Position numbers and translations under genes: made by a program. From contig CANPZL010000004.1 of assembly GCA_947589055.1 (NCBI GenBank), positions 1 through 64,000 on the forward strand: DNA of 64,000 nucleotides, read 5' to 3'. Source of the DNA: an uncultured Lachnospiraceae bacterium. Lineage in GTDB: Bacteria > Bacillota > Clostridia > Lachnospirales > Lachnospiraceae. Positions 17,428-25,241 of the stretch are shown here, one piece after another (the stretch's first letter is position 1; each line of letters starts with the position of its first letter). Under the pieces are notes generated by a model that was given only the letters and a program-made list of their open reading frames with translations, did no database searches and was not told where the DNA came from.

Positions 17428-17474
17428 ACTGTGAAACAACAGTAAATGGAAGTACTGTAATAATATTCAAGGAG
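17428..17474 (+). promoter_or_regulatory. Candidate CsrA-binding leader with alternative hairpins
   Basis: ACAGTA (17439-17444) pairs with TACTGT (17453-17458), presenting AATGGAAG in the loop. The same ACAGT can pair instead with ACTGT at 17428-17432. The Shine-Dalgarno TTCAAGGAGGATG follows and contains a second GGA. The layout matches the flagellin leader in this window. Confidence 0.55.
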
Positions 17475-17483
17475 GATGATCGT

Positions 17484-18218
17484 ATGAGTACAAGTGCAGT
17501 CTTGCAGACGGGAAGCCAGGCAGTTCAGGAATATAACGATGTCTGGAAAACCGAAAAGACACAACAGGCGAACTATGGAAAAACCATTGGTAAGCCGGAA
17601 CTGAGCCAAGAAGCTCAGAAGTATTATGAACAGCTGAAAAAGAAGTATTCCAACATGGATTTCATCTTAGTCAGTGAGGACATGAAAGCGGTTGCACAGG
17701 CAAATGCCGGGAGCTATGGCAATGCCAACCGTATGGTGGTTTTGATCGACGAGGATAAGATCGAACGAATGGCGACCGATGAAAAGTATCGGAAACAGTA
17801 TGAAGGAATCATCAGCAACGCCACCTTTAAAATGCAGCAGTTGAAAAAAAGTCTGGCCTCCAGCGGCAGTAATGTAAAAAGCTTTGGAATGAGTGTTAAG
17901 GATGGTCTTACCTCCATGTTTGCCGTACTGGAAAAAGGGAATGCCGACCAGAAGAAGCGGTTGGAAAAGAAAGCCGCAAAGAAGCTGGAGGAACGGAAGA
18001 AGGCCAAAAGAAAAGCGGATAAGGAAAGACTGAAAGAGCTGCAGGAAGGCAGCAAGGCAGACCGGACGGAGCAAGAAAGCTCCGAAAAAGTCGTTACAGG
18101 AGATTCTATAGAAGATCTGCTGCGAAAGCTGGAAACGGCTCGGATGGAAGAAATGAGTGATCTGGCATGGACGGACGAAGAACGTATGCTGGGTACACAC
18201 ATTGATTTCAGAGGGTAG
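17484..18218 (+). CDS. DUF6033-family motility-associated protein 3
   Basis: The 244-residue protein opens MSTSAVLQTGSQAVQEYND. It carries the clearest copy of the shared module at about 33-112: EAQKYYEQLKKKYSNMDFIL, then MVVLIDEDKIERMATDEKYR and QYEGIISNATF. A strongly basic helix follows (about 158-190, KKRLEKKAAKKLEERKK), then an acidic end. This is the protein I most directly connect with DUF6033. It has its own sigma28-type promoter and CsrA-like leader, both like flagellin, and its stop is 33 bases before a FliS paralogue. Together these suggest high, flagellum-coupled expression and possible export by the flagellar apparatus. No biochemical function is known to me. Confidence 0.75.
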   Translation: MSTSAVLQTGSQAVQEYNDVWKTEKTQQANYGKTIGKPELSQEAQKYYEQLKKKYSNMDFILVSEDMKAVAQANAGSYGNANRMVVLIDEDKIERMATDEKYRKQYEGIISNATFKMQQLKKSLASSGSNVKSFGMSVKDGLTSMFAVLEKGNADQKKRLEKKAAKKLEERKKAKRKADKERLKELQEGSKADRTEQESSEKVVTGDSIEDLLRKLETARMEEMSDLAWTDEERMLGTHIDFRG

Positions 18219-18251
18219 GAAAGCGTAAGCTTGGTGTGCAAGGAGGAAGAC

Positions 18252-18731
18252 ATGACCAAAGAGCAGGTTAGTACCTATACCATGCGTATCAGTCAGGCAA
18301 ATGTATCCGCACTTGCGGTGATTATCTATGATATGGTGCTGGATTATATGGACGAAGGCATGGAATATTATGAAAAGAAAGATACCGTGCATTTTGAAGG
18401 CGCAATGCAAAAGGCACAGGCAGCTTTACAGGAATTGATGGCAATGTCGAAGGTGGATTCCCAGGTGGCATGTGACGTGATGTCCTTGTACTTGTTTATC
18501 GATAAACAGCTTTTGATGTCCATTGTGAAGCAGGAACCCGTGCATTTAAGCGAATGCCGGGGATATTTGGAGCGGCTTCGGGCTTCCTTTATAGAGATCA
18601 GTAAAACGGATACGGACGCACCATTGATGGAGCATACCCAGCAGGTATATGCCGGTCTGACTTATGGGAAAGGCCGCCTGAATGAAAGCTTTGACCCGAT
18701 AGCGGATAGAAATCGTGGATTTCAGGCATAG
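18252..18731 (+). CDS. FliS paralogue, putative export chaperone
   Basis: The ATG at 18252 follows AAGGAGGAAGAC. The 159-residue helical protein matches FliS along its length. ISQANVSALAVIIYDMVLDY corresponds to the FliS TASPEELTLMLYEGAIKF helix. LYLFIDKQLLMSIVKQEP and LERLRASFIEI correspond to the later FliS helices, as in the true fliS at 41982 (YIYHKLVEANVKKD). The C terminus is about 30 residues longer. FliS binds the flagellin tail before export. A second copy next to the DUF6033-like genes suggests a dedicated chaperone for them or for the large flagellin. Confidence 0.75.
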   Translation: MTKEQVSTYTMRISQANVSALAVIIYDMVLDYMDEGMEYYEKKDTVHFEGAMQKAQAALQELMAMSKVDSQVACDVMSLYLFIDKQLLMSIVKQEPVHLSECRGYLERLRASFIEISKTDTDAPLMEHTQQVYAGLTYGKGRLNESFDPIADRNRGFQA

Positions 18732-18744
18732 TAAAAATAAATCC

Positions 18745-18773
18745 TTGTAAAAATCGCCAATTCGGTTTACAAT
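18745..18773 (+). promoter_or_regulatory. SigmaA promoter of the HIT gene
   Basis: TTGTAA at 18745-18750 and TACAAT at 18768-18773 are 17 bases apart. Confidence 0.75.
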
Positions 18774-18805
18774 AATACAAGTGACGGAAATGGAGGACGG
18801 AACGG

Positions 18806-19222
18806 ATGGAAGAGAAGGATTGTATTTTTTGTAAGATCGCAAATGGTGAGATTCCGGCAGCAACAATATATGAAAATAGTGATTTACGGGTGATTTTAGA
18901 TGTAGCCCCTGCTAATCGGGGACATGCGCTGATCATCCCGAAGGAACATTTTAAGGATATTTTTGATATTGATGCAGTATCAGCAGGTAAGGTATTTTCC
19001 CTTGCAACTGAGGTCGCCAGAGCAATGAAGGATGTTTTGCACTGTGACGGATTGAATATTGTACAAAACAATGGAGCAGTTGCAGGGCAGACTGTGTTTC
19101 ACCTGCATTTACACCTGATTCCCAGATTCGAGGGAGACAGTGTTCATGTAGGGTGGGAGCCGGGTTCTTCCACACCAGAGGAGCTGCAGACGCTGGCAAA
19201 AGAAATCAGAAAGAGAATCTAA
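18806..19222 (+). CDS. HIT-family nucleotide-binding hydrolase
   Basis: This 138-residue protein starts EEKDCIFCKIANGEIPA and carries the histidine triad HLHLHLIPR near residue 98, preceded by NGAVAGQTVF. These are the signatures of Hint-type HIT proteins, which hydrolyse nucleoside phosphoramidates or dinucleotides in the cytosol. The CxxC near the start is a common metal-binding pair in this branch. It is monocistronic with a clear promoter and terminator. Its true substrate is unknown, as for most Hint proteins. Confidence 0.93.
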   Translation: MEEKDCIFCKIANGEIPAATIYENSDLRVILDVAPANRGHALIIPKEHFKDIFDIDAVSAGKVFSLATEVARAMKDVLHCDGLNIVQNNGAVAGQTVFHLHLHLIPRFEGDSVHVGWEPGSSTPEELQTLAKEIRKRI

Positions 19223-19225
19223 TGG

Positions 19226-19264
19226 AAAAAGGGGCTTTTTGGAAAGCTCCTTTTTCTTTTTTTT
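19226..19264 (+). terminator. Terminator of the HIT gene
   Basis: AAAAAGGGGCTTT pairs with AAAGCTCCTTTTT across a TTGG loop and runs into a long T-rich tract. Confidence 0.88.
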
Positions 19265-19333
19265 TCGTGCAATTTGTATAGGACTATGTTATAATTATTG
19301 CAGTTTATACATATTTGCAAGGAGGTTGATCTT

Positions 19334-20560
19334 ATGGCAAGGGATGAAATGTTCAAAACCGTATCATTCGGGGGATATGATAAGTCTGTTGTAGATGAAT
19401 ATGTTGCGGAGACCAATCGCAGCCATCAGAATGATATTGCAGACTTAAAAACTACCATAGGGAAGCTGAGTGAAACGGTACGGACGCTTCAGGTGGCAAA
19501 GGAACAGGTAAAGACAGCTGCCAGTGAAGACATAGAGAAGCTGAAATTGGAGCTGGAAAGCTCTTTTGAACAGAATGATGCTGTAAAGCAGCAGTTAGAG
19601 GCACAGATTACGGAAAAAGAAGAATTAAAGCAGGTGATCAGTGATAAATCTGCGGAAATTGCACAGTTACAGCAGCAGTTAGACGAACGGATTGCAAAAT
19701 GTATGGAATTGACCGCTGAATTGGAAGAACAAAAACAAAATGTTGAGGCGGCCAGACAGGATAGCGGCAGTCAGCTGGAAGCAATGCGCATGCAGCAGGA
19801 ATCGGAGGCTTCAAATCTGCGGGCGGAACATGAACAACAGATGGCAAAGCTTCGTTCGGAATATGAAGCAAAATTAGAAGAACAGAGAAAACAACAGGAA
19901 GAAGAATGCAATGCCATGCAGTCCCGATATGAGACCATGGTAGAAGAAGTCAGGGCGGAAGCGGAGGAACAGGTTCGTGATTATGCCGGCATGAAACAGG
20001 AACTGGAAGCGATGCGGGAAAAGGAAACCTCCTTTGCCGGGAAATATGAGGCGATTTCCAAGACGCTGATCGAAGCCAGAGAGCGTGCGGATCAAGTGGT
20101 ATCCAACGCCGAGGAGGAAGGACAAAGGATTACGAAGCAGGCAGAGGAAGAACGCCAGACTCTGATAAACCGTACGGAAGCAGAGCAGGAAGAAAAACTG
20201 GCACAGACAGAGGCGGAGTGCAGCAAGAGGATGCAGGAAACTCAGGAGGAATGCAAACGGATGCTTTTAGAGGCGGAGCAGCAGACAGCAATGATCCGCC
20301 TGCGTATGCAGGAGCAATGCGACAGTGTAGAGGATTATATGGTAAAAATGCAGCAGGCGATAGAAGGCTTATCGGAGGCTTGTACGAAAACCAGAGAGAT
20401 CGCTAAGGCCGGCTTCATGGAATTCCGGCAGGCGGCGGCGAAAGAGGAGGATGAGAACCCTGCCGAAATGCCGGAAGAAGTAGAAGGATCCGAATCACAA
20501 GAGGTGGAGGAAATGCCAGAGGAAATGCAGATAGAAGGAATTCAATTCTTCCATCTGTAA
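19334..20560 (+). CDS. DivIVA-like coiled-coil protein
   Basis: Starting at the ATG at 19334 (AAGGAGGTTGATCTT upstream), the 408-residue protein has the short DivIVA-type N-terminal motif FKTVSFGGYDKSVVDEYV, which in DivIVA contacts curved membrane. It is followed by about 330 residues of nearly uninterrupted coiled coil and an acidic tail (EEVEGSESQEVEEMPEE). DivIVA/GpsB proteins organise poles, septa or cell-wall synthesis. The great length is unlike the 160-230-residue canonical DivIVA, so this is a separate scaffold. A TATAAT at 19290 is the probable -10. It lies just upstream of the PAS sensor and mreB, consistent with a shape or polarity role. Confidence 0.75.
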   Translation: MARDEMFKTVSFGGYDKSVVDEYVAETNRSHQNDIADLKTTIGKLSETVRTLQVAKEQVKTAASEDIEKLKLELESSFEQNDAVKQQLEAQITEKEELKQVISDKSAEIAQLQQQLDERIAKCMELTAELEEQKQNVEAARQDSGSQLEAMRMQQESEASNLRAEHEQQMAKLRSEYEAKLEEQRKQQEEECNAMQSRYETMVEEVRAEAEEQVRDYAGMKQELEAMREKETSFAGKYEAISKTLIEARERADQVVSNAEEEGQRITKQAEEERQTLINRTEAEQEEKLAQTEAECSKRMQETQEECKRMLLEAEQQTAMIRLRMQEQCDSVEDYMVKMQQAIEGLSEACTKTREIAKAGFMEFRQAAAKEEDENPAEMPEEVEGSESQEVEEMPEEMQIEGIQFFHL

Positions 20561-20572
20561 GAAAGAAGGTTC

Positions 20573-20610
20573 AGGCTGTCCCGATGCAGACTTCAGGGGC
20601 AGCCTTTTTC
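20573..20610 (+). terminator. Terminator of the DivIVA-like gene
   Basis: AGGCTGTCCC (20573-20582) pairs with GGGGCAGCCT (20596-20605, with one G-T pair), followed by TTTTT. Confidence 0.8.
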
Positions 20611-20674
20611 GCATAGGAGCGTCAGCCTTAGAAGGGGAAAAGCAGCCGACTCTGTTGGAAAGAAAGGAGTAAAA

Positions 20675-23155
20675 ATGGGAAAACTGAGATTTGATTGCTA
20701 TGAGGAATTCGCCAAACGAATCGAATTTCCAATGATTGTGATAAAAGCGGAAAGCGGAGAAGTCGTAATTATGAATTACGAAGCGAAGCTGCTTTTGGGT
20801 CAGAAGACACAGAGTGTAACCCTCGGCTTTGAACCTGCGGTGGATGAAGAGCGGTTTTGGAACAGGCTTCATGACAGGAAAGCCATTACGGAACGGTATC
20901 TGATTATTTCCAATGAAAATCGAACGGTTCCGATAAGGGCATTGGTAAATGCGTTTGAGGTAGAAGGAGAGCAGATGCTCATGCTGCTCTTTGATCAGCG
21001 CTCCGGTCTGGGCATGGATGGAATGATTCTGGAGCAGATCGTAGAAAACAGCAATGTTGTCATTGTCCATTTAAGTGTAGAACATCAGGAAGAAATCAAG
21101 CTTAATTATATCAGCCGGAATATCAAACGCTACGGATATACCAGCGAGGAGTTTTATGCAGGGAGATTAAAATTCAAAGACTTGATCCACCCTGATGATC
21201 TGGATATGGTGTTAGGACAGCTGGCCAAGCGGGATAATGATATGCAGGATCGGGATAGTCTGGAATATCGTGTGGTATCGGAAAGCAGGGAGGTTTTTGT
21301 AGTAAGGGGGAGCGTTCATCTGCTTCGTAATAGTCTGGGAAAGATAGAAGGAATCGAACTTATCATGACGGACATTACGGAAGAAGTAGAAGAAAAGGAT
21401 GAAAATCAATATCTGCGTTCTGCCATCGAACAAAGCCGGAGCGTAGTTTTGGTGAAACGTTTCCTCCATGAAAAAGGAACCGTAAAATATGTATCCAGGA
21501 ATGCAAGGAATCTGGGAATTGATGTAGAGGATCTGCAAAAGGGCAGAAAAACCTTTACCGATTATATCGTTCCGGAGGATCGGAAGATGATGACCGATAT
21601 TTTGCTGAACGCACAGAAGATTCCTGTAAAAAACTATACCAATCGTTGCAGGCTGCTGGGGGAAGACGGCGTGGTTCGATGGATAAAGTTCTATCTTTCT
21701 GTGAAAAATTTGGACGAGTATATGTATGATGTGGAGCTTTTGATCAATGATGCTACAGAAGAAAAAAGCTATGAGCAGAATCTTTTACAGGAACAAAGAG
21801 CACTGGAGGAGAAGCTGGAATATGTGGTGAACAGTCAGGAACAGGATCCGGAGCATATGCTGGAGGAATTCTTAAAGGCAGAGGAAATGCAGGACTTTAT
21901 GGAAGCCTTTGCCGCTAACAATCAGCTTTATGCCGCTATCGTTTGCAGGGACGGTGCGATGCTTACAAGACCCGTAGGACCCATGATGCGGCTTGGAGAA
22001 TTCTATGACTTTTTGGAACGTCCGAATTATCGGGAACAACTGATGGAAGCGTTAAAAGGAATCGACGGAAGACAGAAATACTACATCTGGGAACTGGATC
22101 ATGGACGCTTTGAACGTCAGATCGCCGCAGTACCGCTGGAGGCGGGTGACGGTAATATCTATGCTGCCTGTTTGGTCTGTGCTTTGGATGAAGAAGCGGT
22201 GACAAGGCTGCATAACGTACTGGAAGCCTTTCAGACCATGCTGGAAATGATTGTAAAGGCAGGATATAAAAATCAATATCTGGAACGGGATTCCAGAAAG
22301 AGCCGGCTGGCGGAACGGGAAAAGAGTGAGGATCTGGAGAGGCAGATTATTCTGTCGAAGGCGTTTGCCCGCATGGGAAACGATACGGATGAGACGATTC
22401 AGGAAATTCTCGCTAATGTAGGAGAACTGCTTCATTTTACCTCCATTGCCGTTTATTGCGGCGATAGTATGCAGGAGGCTTACATGAACCGGACTTTCTG
22501 GATAGGGAAAGAGGCATACTATAAGACCTATCCGGCACAGAGCTGGCGTCTGGCGGAGCTTTGCCGGAAGAACGAAGCGGTATCGAAAGGCGGATACCTG
22601 ATCTATGAACCGGGTGTCTCAGGCGATGCAATGGAATATCTGGCTTCTCAGACACAGGCAAAATCCATGATGATATTCGGTATTGTAGTAAACGACGAAA
22701 TTCATGGCGGAATGACGGTAGTCTGTCAGGAAAAGCGGGTATTCTTAGAACGGGAAATCGCATACTGCAAAAATGTAGTCGAGATCATACAGGGAATCTT
22801 AACCCGAAGCCAGAATACCCTCCATGTGAAACGGTTAAATAAGGACTTGTTAAATGCCTATAATTATATGACGGAGTATGTGTTTATTAAGGACTATCAA
22901 ACCGGGAAGGTTTTGTTTGCCAATGAAAAAATGGAGAATCTCTTTGGCATGGACGTAACGGGCATGGATAGCCGTTCTTTCATAGGAACACCGTCGCCCA
23001 TTTATACCAGAGAGGGTGTTCAGAATACAGGAAATATCAAGTGGCAGAGTTATATCAGCCGTCTGAATAAGATCATGAATATCCAAGAACTGGTAGTGGA
23101 ATGGGAAAACGGTGCAGATGCCCGGCTGGTGATCATGCGGGAAAAAAATGGCTAA
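20675..23155 (+). CDS. Multi-PAS/GAF sensory protein without an output domain
   Basis: The 826-residue soluble protein is preceded by AAAGGAG. Domains in order: a PAS-like region (about 15-105), a PAS with PAC motif (about 120-240, GYTSEEFYAGRLKFKDLIHPDD), a third PAS (about 250-370, FTDYIVPEDRKMM), a coiled linker, a divergent sensory region (about 400-540), a GAF domain (about 570-715, IQEILANVGELLHFTSIAV) and a final PAS (about 725-826). I see no GGDEF, EAL, HD-GYP, kinase or methyl-accepting segment. In related Lachnospiraceae proteins this array usually leads to GGDEF or EAL, so this is either a truncated signalling protein or one that acts through protein contacts. Confidence 0.85.
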   Translation: MGKLRFDCYEEFAKRIEFPMIVIKAESGEVVIMNYEAKLLLGQKTQSVTLGFEPAVDEERFWNRLHDRKAITERYLIISNENRTVPIRALVNAFEVEGEQMLMLLFDQRSGLGMDGMILEQIVENSNVVIVHLSVEHQEEIKLNYISRNIKRYGYTSEEFYAGRLKFKDLIHPDDLDMVLGQLAKRDNDMQDRDSLEYRVVSESREVFVVRGSVHLLRNSLGKIEGIELIMTDITEEVEEKDENQYLRSAIEQSRSVVLVKRFLHEKGTVKYVSRNARNLGIDVEDLQKGRKTFTDYIVPEDRKMMTDILLNAQKIPVKNYTNRCRLLGEDGVVRWIKFYLSVKNLDEYMYDVELLINDATEEKSYEQNLLQEQRALEEKLEYVVNSQEQDPEHMLEEFLKAEEMQDFMEAFAANNQLYAAIVCRDGAMLTRPVGPMMRLGEFYDFLERPNYREQLMEALKGIDGRQKYYIWELDHGRFERQIAAVPLEAGDGNIYAACLVCALDEEAVTRLHNVLEAFQTMLEMIVKAGYKNQYLERDSRKSRLAEREKSEDLERQIILSKAFARMGNDTDETIQEILANVGELLHFTSIAVYCGDSMQEAYMNRTFWIGKEAYYKTYPAQSWRLAELCRKNEAVSKGGYLIYEPGVSGDAMEYLASQTQAKSMMIFGIVVNDEIHGGMTVVCQEKRVFLEREIAYCKNVVEIIQGILTRSQNTLHVKRLNKDLLNAYNYMTEYVFIKDYQTGKVLFANEKMENLFGMDVTGMDSRSFIGTPSPIYTREGVQNTGNIKWQSYISRLNKIMNIQELVVEWENGADARLVIMREKNG

Positions 23156-23182
23156 AATGTGAAGAATTGGTTACAATGAAAG

Positions 23183-23210
23183 TAAAGATTTCTATGCAAA
23201 ATGTCGATAT
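23183..23210 (+). promoter_or_regulatory. Sigma28-type promoter upstream of mreB
   Basis: TAAA at 23183-23186 and GTCGATAT at 23203-23210 are 16 bases apart, one mismatch from consensus. Confidence 0.65.
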
Positions 23211-23265
23211 AAAAGAATAAGTTGGTTTTCGTATCGGTGAATTTGCTGAAATCTTGAAATACACT

Positions 23266-23293
23266 TTGAAAAAAATTCCAGAGTGTATATAAT
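23266..23293 (+). promoter_or_regulatory. SigmaA promoter of mreB-flgF-flgG-flgJ
   Basis: TTGAAA at 23266-23271 and TATAAT at 23288-23293 are 16 bases apart, downstream of the sigma28-type site. The operon thus appears to have two promoters. Confidence 0.7.
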
Positions 23294-23345
23294 GAGTGTG
23301 ATATGTGATAAGGAAAAAGATTCGTCCATTAGAAAGGGGATTATT

Positions 23346-24338
23346 ATGGCAAATTCAGATATTGGAATTGATTTAGGAACCGCCAGTATTCTGGTATATG
23401 TAAGAGGGAAGGGCGTCGTACTAAAAGAACCTTCCGTAGTAGCCTTTGATAGAGATACCAACAAGATTAAGGCCATTGGCGAGGAAGCACGTCTGATGCT
23501 TGGAAGAACACCGGGAAATATCGTTGCAGTTCGTCCGTTAAAGCAGGGAGTGATCTCAGATTATACCATTACGGAAAAGATGCTGAAGTATTTCATTCAG
23601 AAAGCGGTAGGACGGAATATATTCGGCAGAAAGCCTAGGATCAGCGTATGTGTACCCAGCGGGGTTACAGAGGTCGAGAAAAAGGCGGTTGAAGATGCAA
23701 CCTATCAGGCAGGAGCAAGAGATGTATCCATTATTGAGGAACCGGTTGCGGCGGCGATCGGCGCCGGGATCGACATTGCAAAGCCCTGCGGTAATATGAT
23801 AGTGGACATCGGTGGCGGCACGGCGGATATTGCGGTTATTTCTCTTGGCGGTACGGTGGTCAGCACCTCCGTAAAAACAGCCGGAGATGATTTTGATGAA
23901 GCCATTGTCCGGTATATGCGGAAGAAACATAATCTGTTGATCGGTGAGCGGACGGCAGAGGAGATCAAGATCAATATCGGTACTTGCTATAAGAAACCGG
24001 AAGCCTCTACGATGGAGGTCCGGGGACGGAATCTGGTAACCGGTTTGCCAAAGACGATTACTATAACCTCCACGGAGACGGAGGAAGCGCTGCGGGAAAC
24101 GACAGCACAGATCGTGGAAGCTGTACACAGCGTATTGGAACGGACGCCGCCCGAACTGGCAGCGGACATCTCGGATCGGGGTATCGTGCTTACCGGAGGC
24201 GGTTCTTTGCTGAATGGTCTGGAGGAACTGATCGAAGAAAAGACAGGTATTACGACCATGACAGCAGACAATCCGTTGACAGCAGTGGCGATTGGTACCG
24301 GGAAATATATCGAATTTCTGTCGGGCAAAAGAGACTAG
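23346..24338 (+). CDS. mreB: Rod-shape protein MreB/Mbl
   Basis: I use the ATG at 23346 (MANSDIGIDLGTAS) with AGAAAGGGG upstream. The 330-residue actin-like protein shows the phosphate-1 motif DLGTAS, phosphate-2 MIVDIGGGTADIAV, the adenosine motif LTGGGSLLNGL and the N-terminal strand typical of MreB. MreB filaments guide elongation-phase wall synthesis beneath the membrane. It is followed by the flagellar rod genes flgF and flgG, as in the B. subtilis mbl-flhO-flhP arrangement, so the equivalent gene is probably mbl. A hairpin lies in the 59-base gap to flgF. Confidence 0.92.
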   Translation: MANSDIGIDLGTASILVYVRGKGVVLKEPSVVAFDRDTNKIKAIGEEARLMLGRTPGNIVAVRPLKQGVISDYTITEKMLKYFIQKAVGRNIFGRKPRISVCVPSGVTEVEKKAVEDATYQAGARDVSIIEEPVAAAIGAGIDIAKPCGNMIVDIGGGTADIAVISLGGTVVSTSVKTAGDDFDEAIVRYMRKKHNLLIGERTAEEIKINIGTCYKKPEASTMEVRGRNLVTGLPKTITITSTETEEALRETTAQIVEAVHSVLERTPPELAADISDRGIVLTGGGSLLNGLEELIEEKTGITTMTADNPLTAVAIGTGKYIEFLSGKRD

Positions 24339-24355
24339 AAGATGGTTAAAACAGT

Positions 24356-24373
24356 TCCTTCCTTCGATGGAAG
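24356..24373 (+). other. Intercistronic hairpin mreB-flgF
   Basis: CCTTCC (24356-24361) pairs with GGAAGG (24368-24373) around TTCGAT. There is no T tract, so an RNA-processing or stability role is more likely than termination. Confidence 0.4.
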
Positions 24374-24397
24374 GCTGGAAGAAAAGGAGTTGGAAAA

Positions 24398-25177
24398 ATG
24401 GTAAAGGGCCTATATACAGCCTATACCGGGTTACGGAATGAGCAGAAGCGGCTGGATGTTATCGCTAACAATATGGCGAATTCCAATACCACCGGTTATA
24501 AGAAGATGGGTGTCACTTCCCAATCCTTTGATCGTATGCTTGCTCTGCGGGTAGATGATAATTCGGATCCCTACCTGGCAAAGGGGATCGGCAGGGTCAG
24601 CTTAGGCGTAAAGATTGGAGAGACCTACACGGATTTTAGTGCAGGCGGTTTTCGGGAATCCGGCAACCCATATGATGTGGCACTGGAAGGCAGCGGATTT
24701 TTTACCATTAGCGCAACGGACAAGGGTGGAACGGAGCATATACGGTATACAAGAGATGGTTCGTTTACTGTTACCAGGGAAGGTTATCTTGTGACAAAGG
24801 ATGGAGATTTTGTGCTGGGGCGGAATAATCAGAGAATCCAGATTCCGAATGCGGATACTGCGGAGGTATCCATGGATTCCTTAGGGAATATTTTTGCAGA
24901 CGGAGTACAGGTGGGACAATTCCAACTGGTGGATTTTCAGAATTATGAAGCACTGAGTTTATATGGTGAAAATATGTTTGAAGCACTGCCCGAAGCAGGG
25001 ATGGTTGAAAGCAATGCTCTAACCCGTCAGGGCTATCTGGAAACCTCGAATGTTAATGTTATCAATGAAATGGTAACGATGATTGCCATTACCAGGGCAT
25101 ATGAAACCAATCAGAAAATGATGCAGACGATAGATTCCACATTAGATAAGGCTGTAAATGAAGTTGGAAAGGTGTAG
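24398..25177 (+). CDS. flgF: Flagellar hook-basal body protein FlgF/FlhO-like
   Basis: This 259-residue rod-family protein opens MVKGLYTAYTGLRNEQKRL followed by DVIANNMANSNTTGYKK, the N-terminal coiled-coil motif shared by rod, hook and filament-junction proteins. The end, SNVNVINEMVTMIAITRAYE followed by NQKMMQ, is the matching C-terminal helix. The central part carries the FlgE/F/G beta fold (EGSGFFTI, YTRDGSF). It is the shorter of the tandem pair, the usual position of B. subtilis flhO. Its Shine-Dalgarno is AAAAGGAG. Confidence 0.9.
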   Translation: MVKGLYTAYTGLRNEQKRLDVIANNMANSNTTGYKKMGVTSQSFDRMLALRVDDNSDPYLAKGIGRVSLGVKIGETYTDFSAGGFRESGNPYDVALEGSGFFTISATDKGGTEHIRYTRDGSFTVTREGYLVTKDGDFVLGRNNQRIQIPNADTAEVSMDSLGNIFADGVQVGQFQLVDFQNYEALSLYGENMFEALPEAGMVESNALTRQGYLETSNVNVINEMVTMIAITRAYETNQKMMQTIDSTLDKAVNEVGKV

Positions 25178-25193
25178 TCTGACGGTTAAGAAG

Positions 25194-25220
25194 GGACAGG
25201 GAAGGAACTAGCTCCTGTCC
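25194..25220 (+). other. Intercistronic hairpin flgF-flgG
   Basis: GGACAGG (25194-25200) pairs perfectly with CCTGTCC (25214-25220). The loop contains AGGAA. There is no T tract, so it may tune the ratio of the two rod proteins by RNA processing. Confidence 0.45.
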
Positions 25221-25241
25221 GCACAAAGAAAGGAGCAGTGC

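Noticed and set aside
17667..18410. Long open frames on the minus strand over the DUF6033-like gene (for example 247 and 181 codons)
   Set aside because: They mirror the plus-strand gene in other frames, have no ribosome site and read as low-complexity Phe/Leu or Ser sequence typical of shadow frames.
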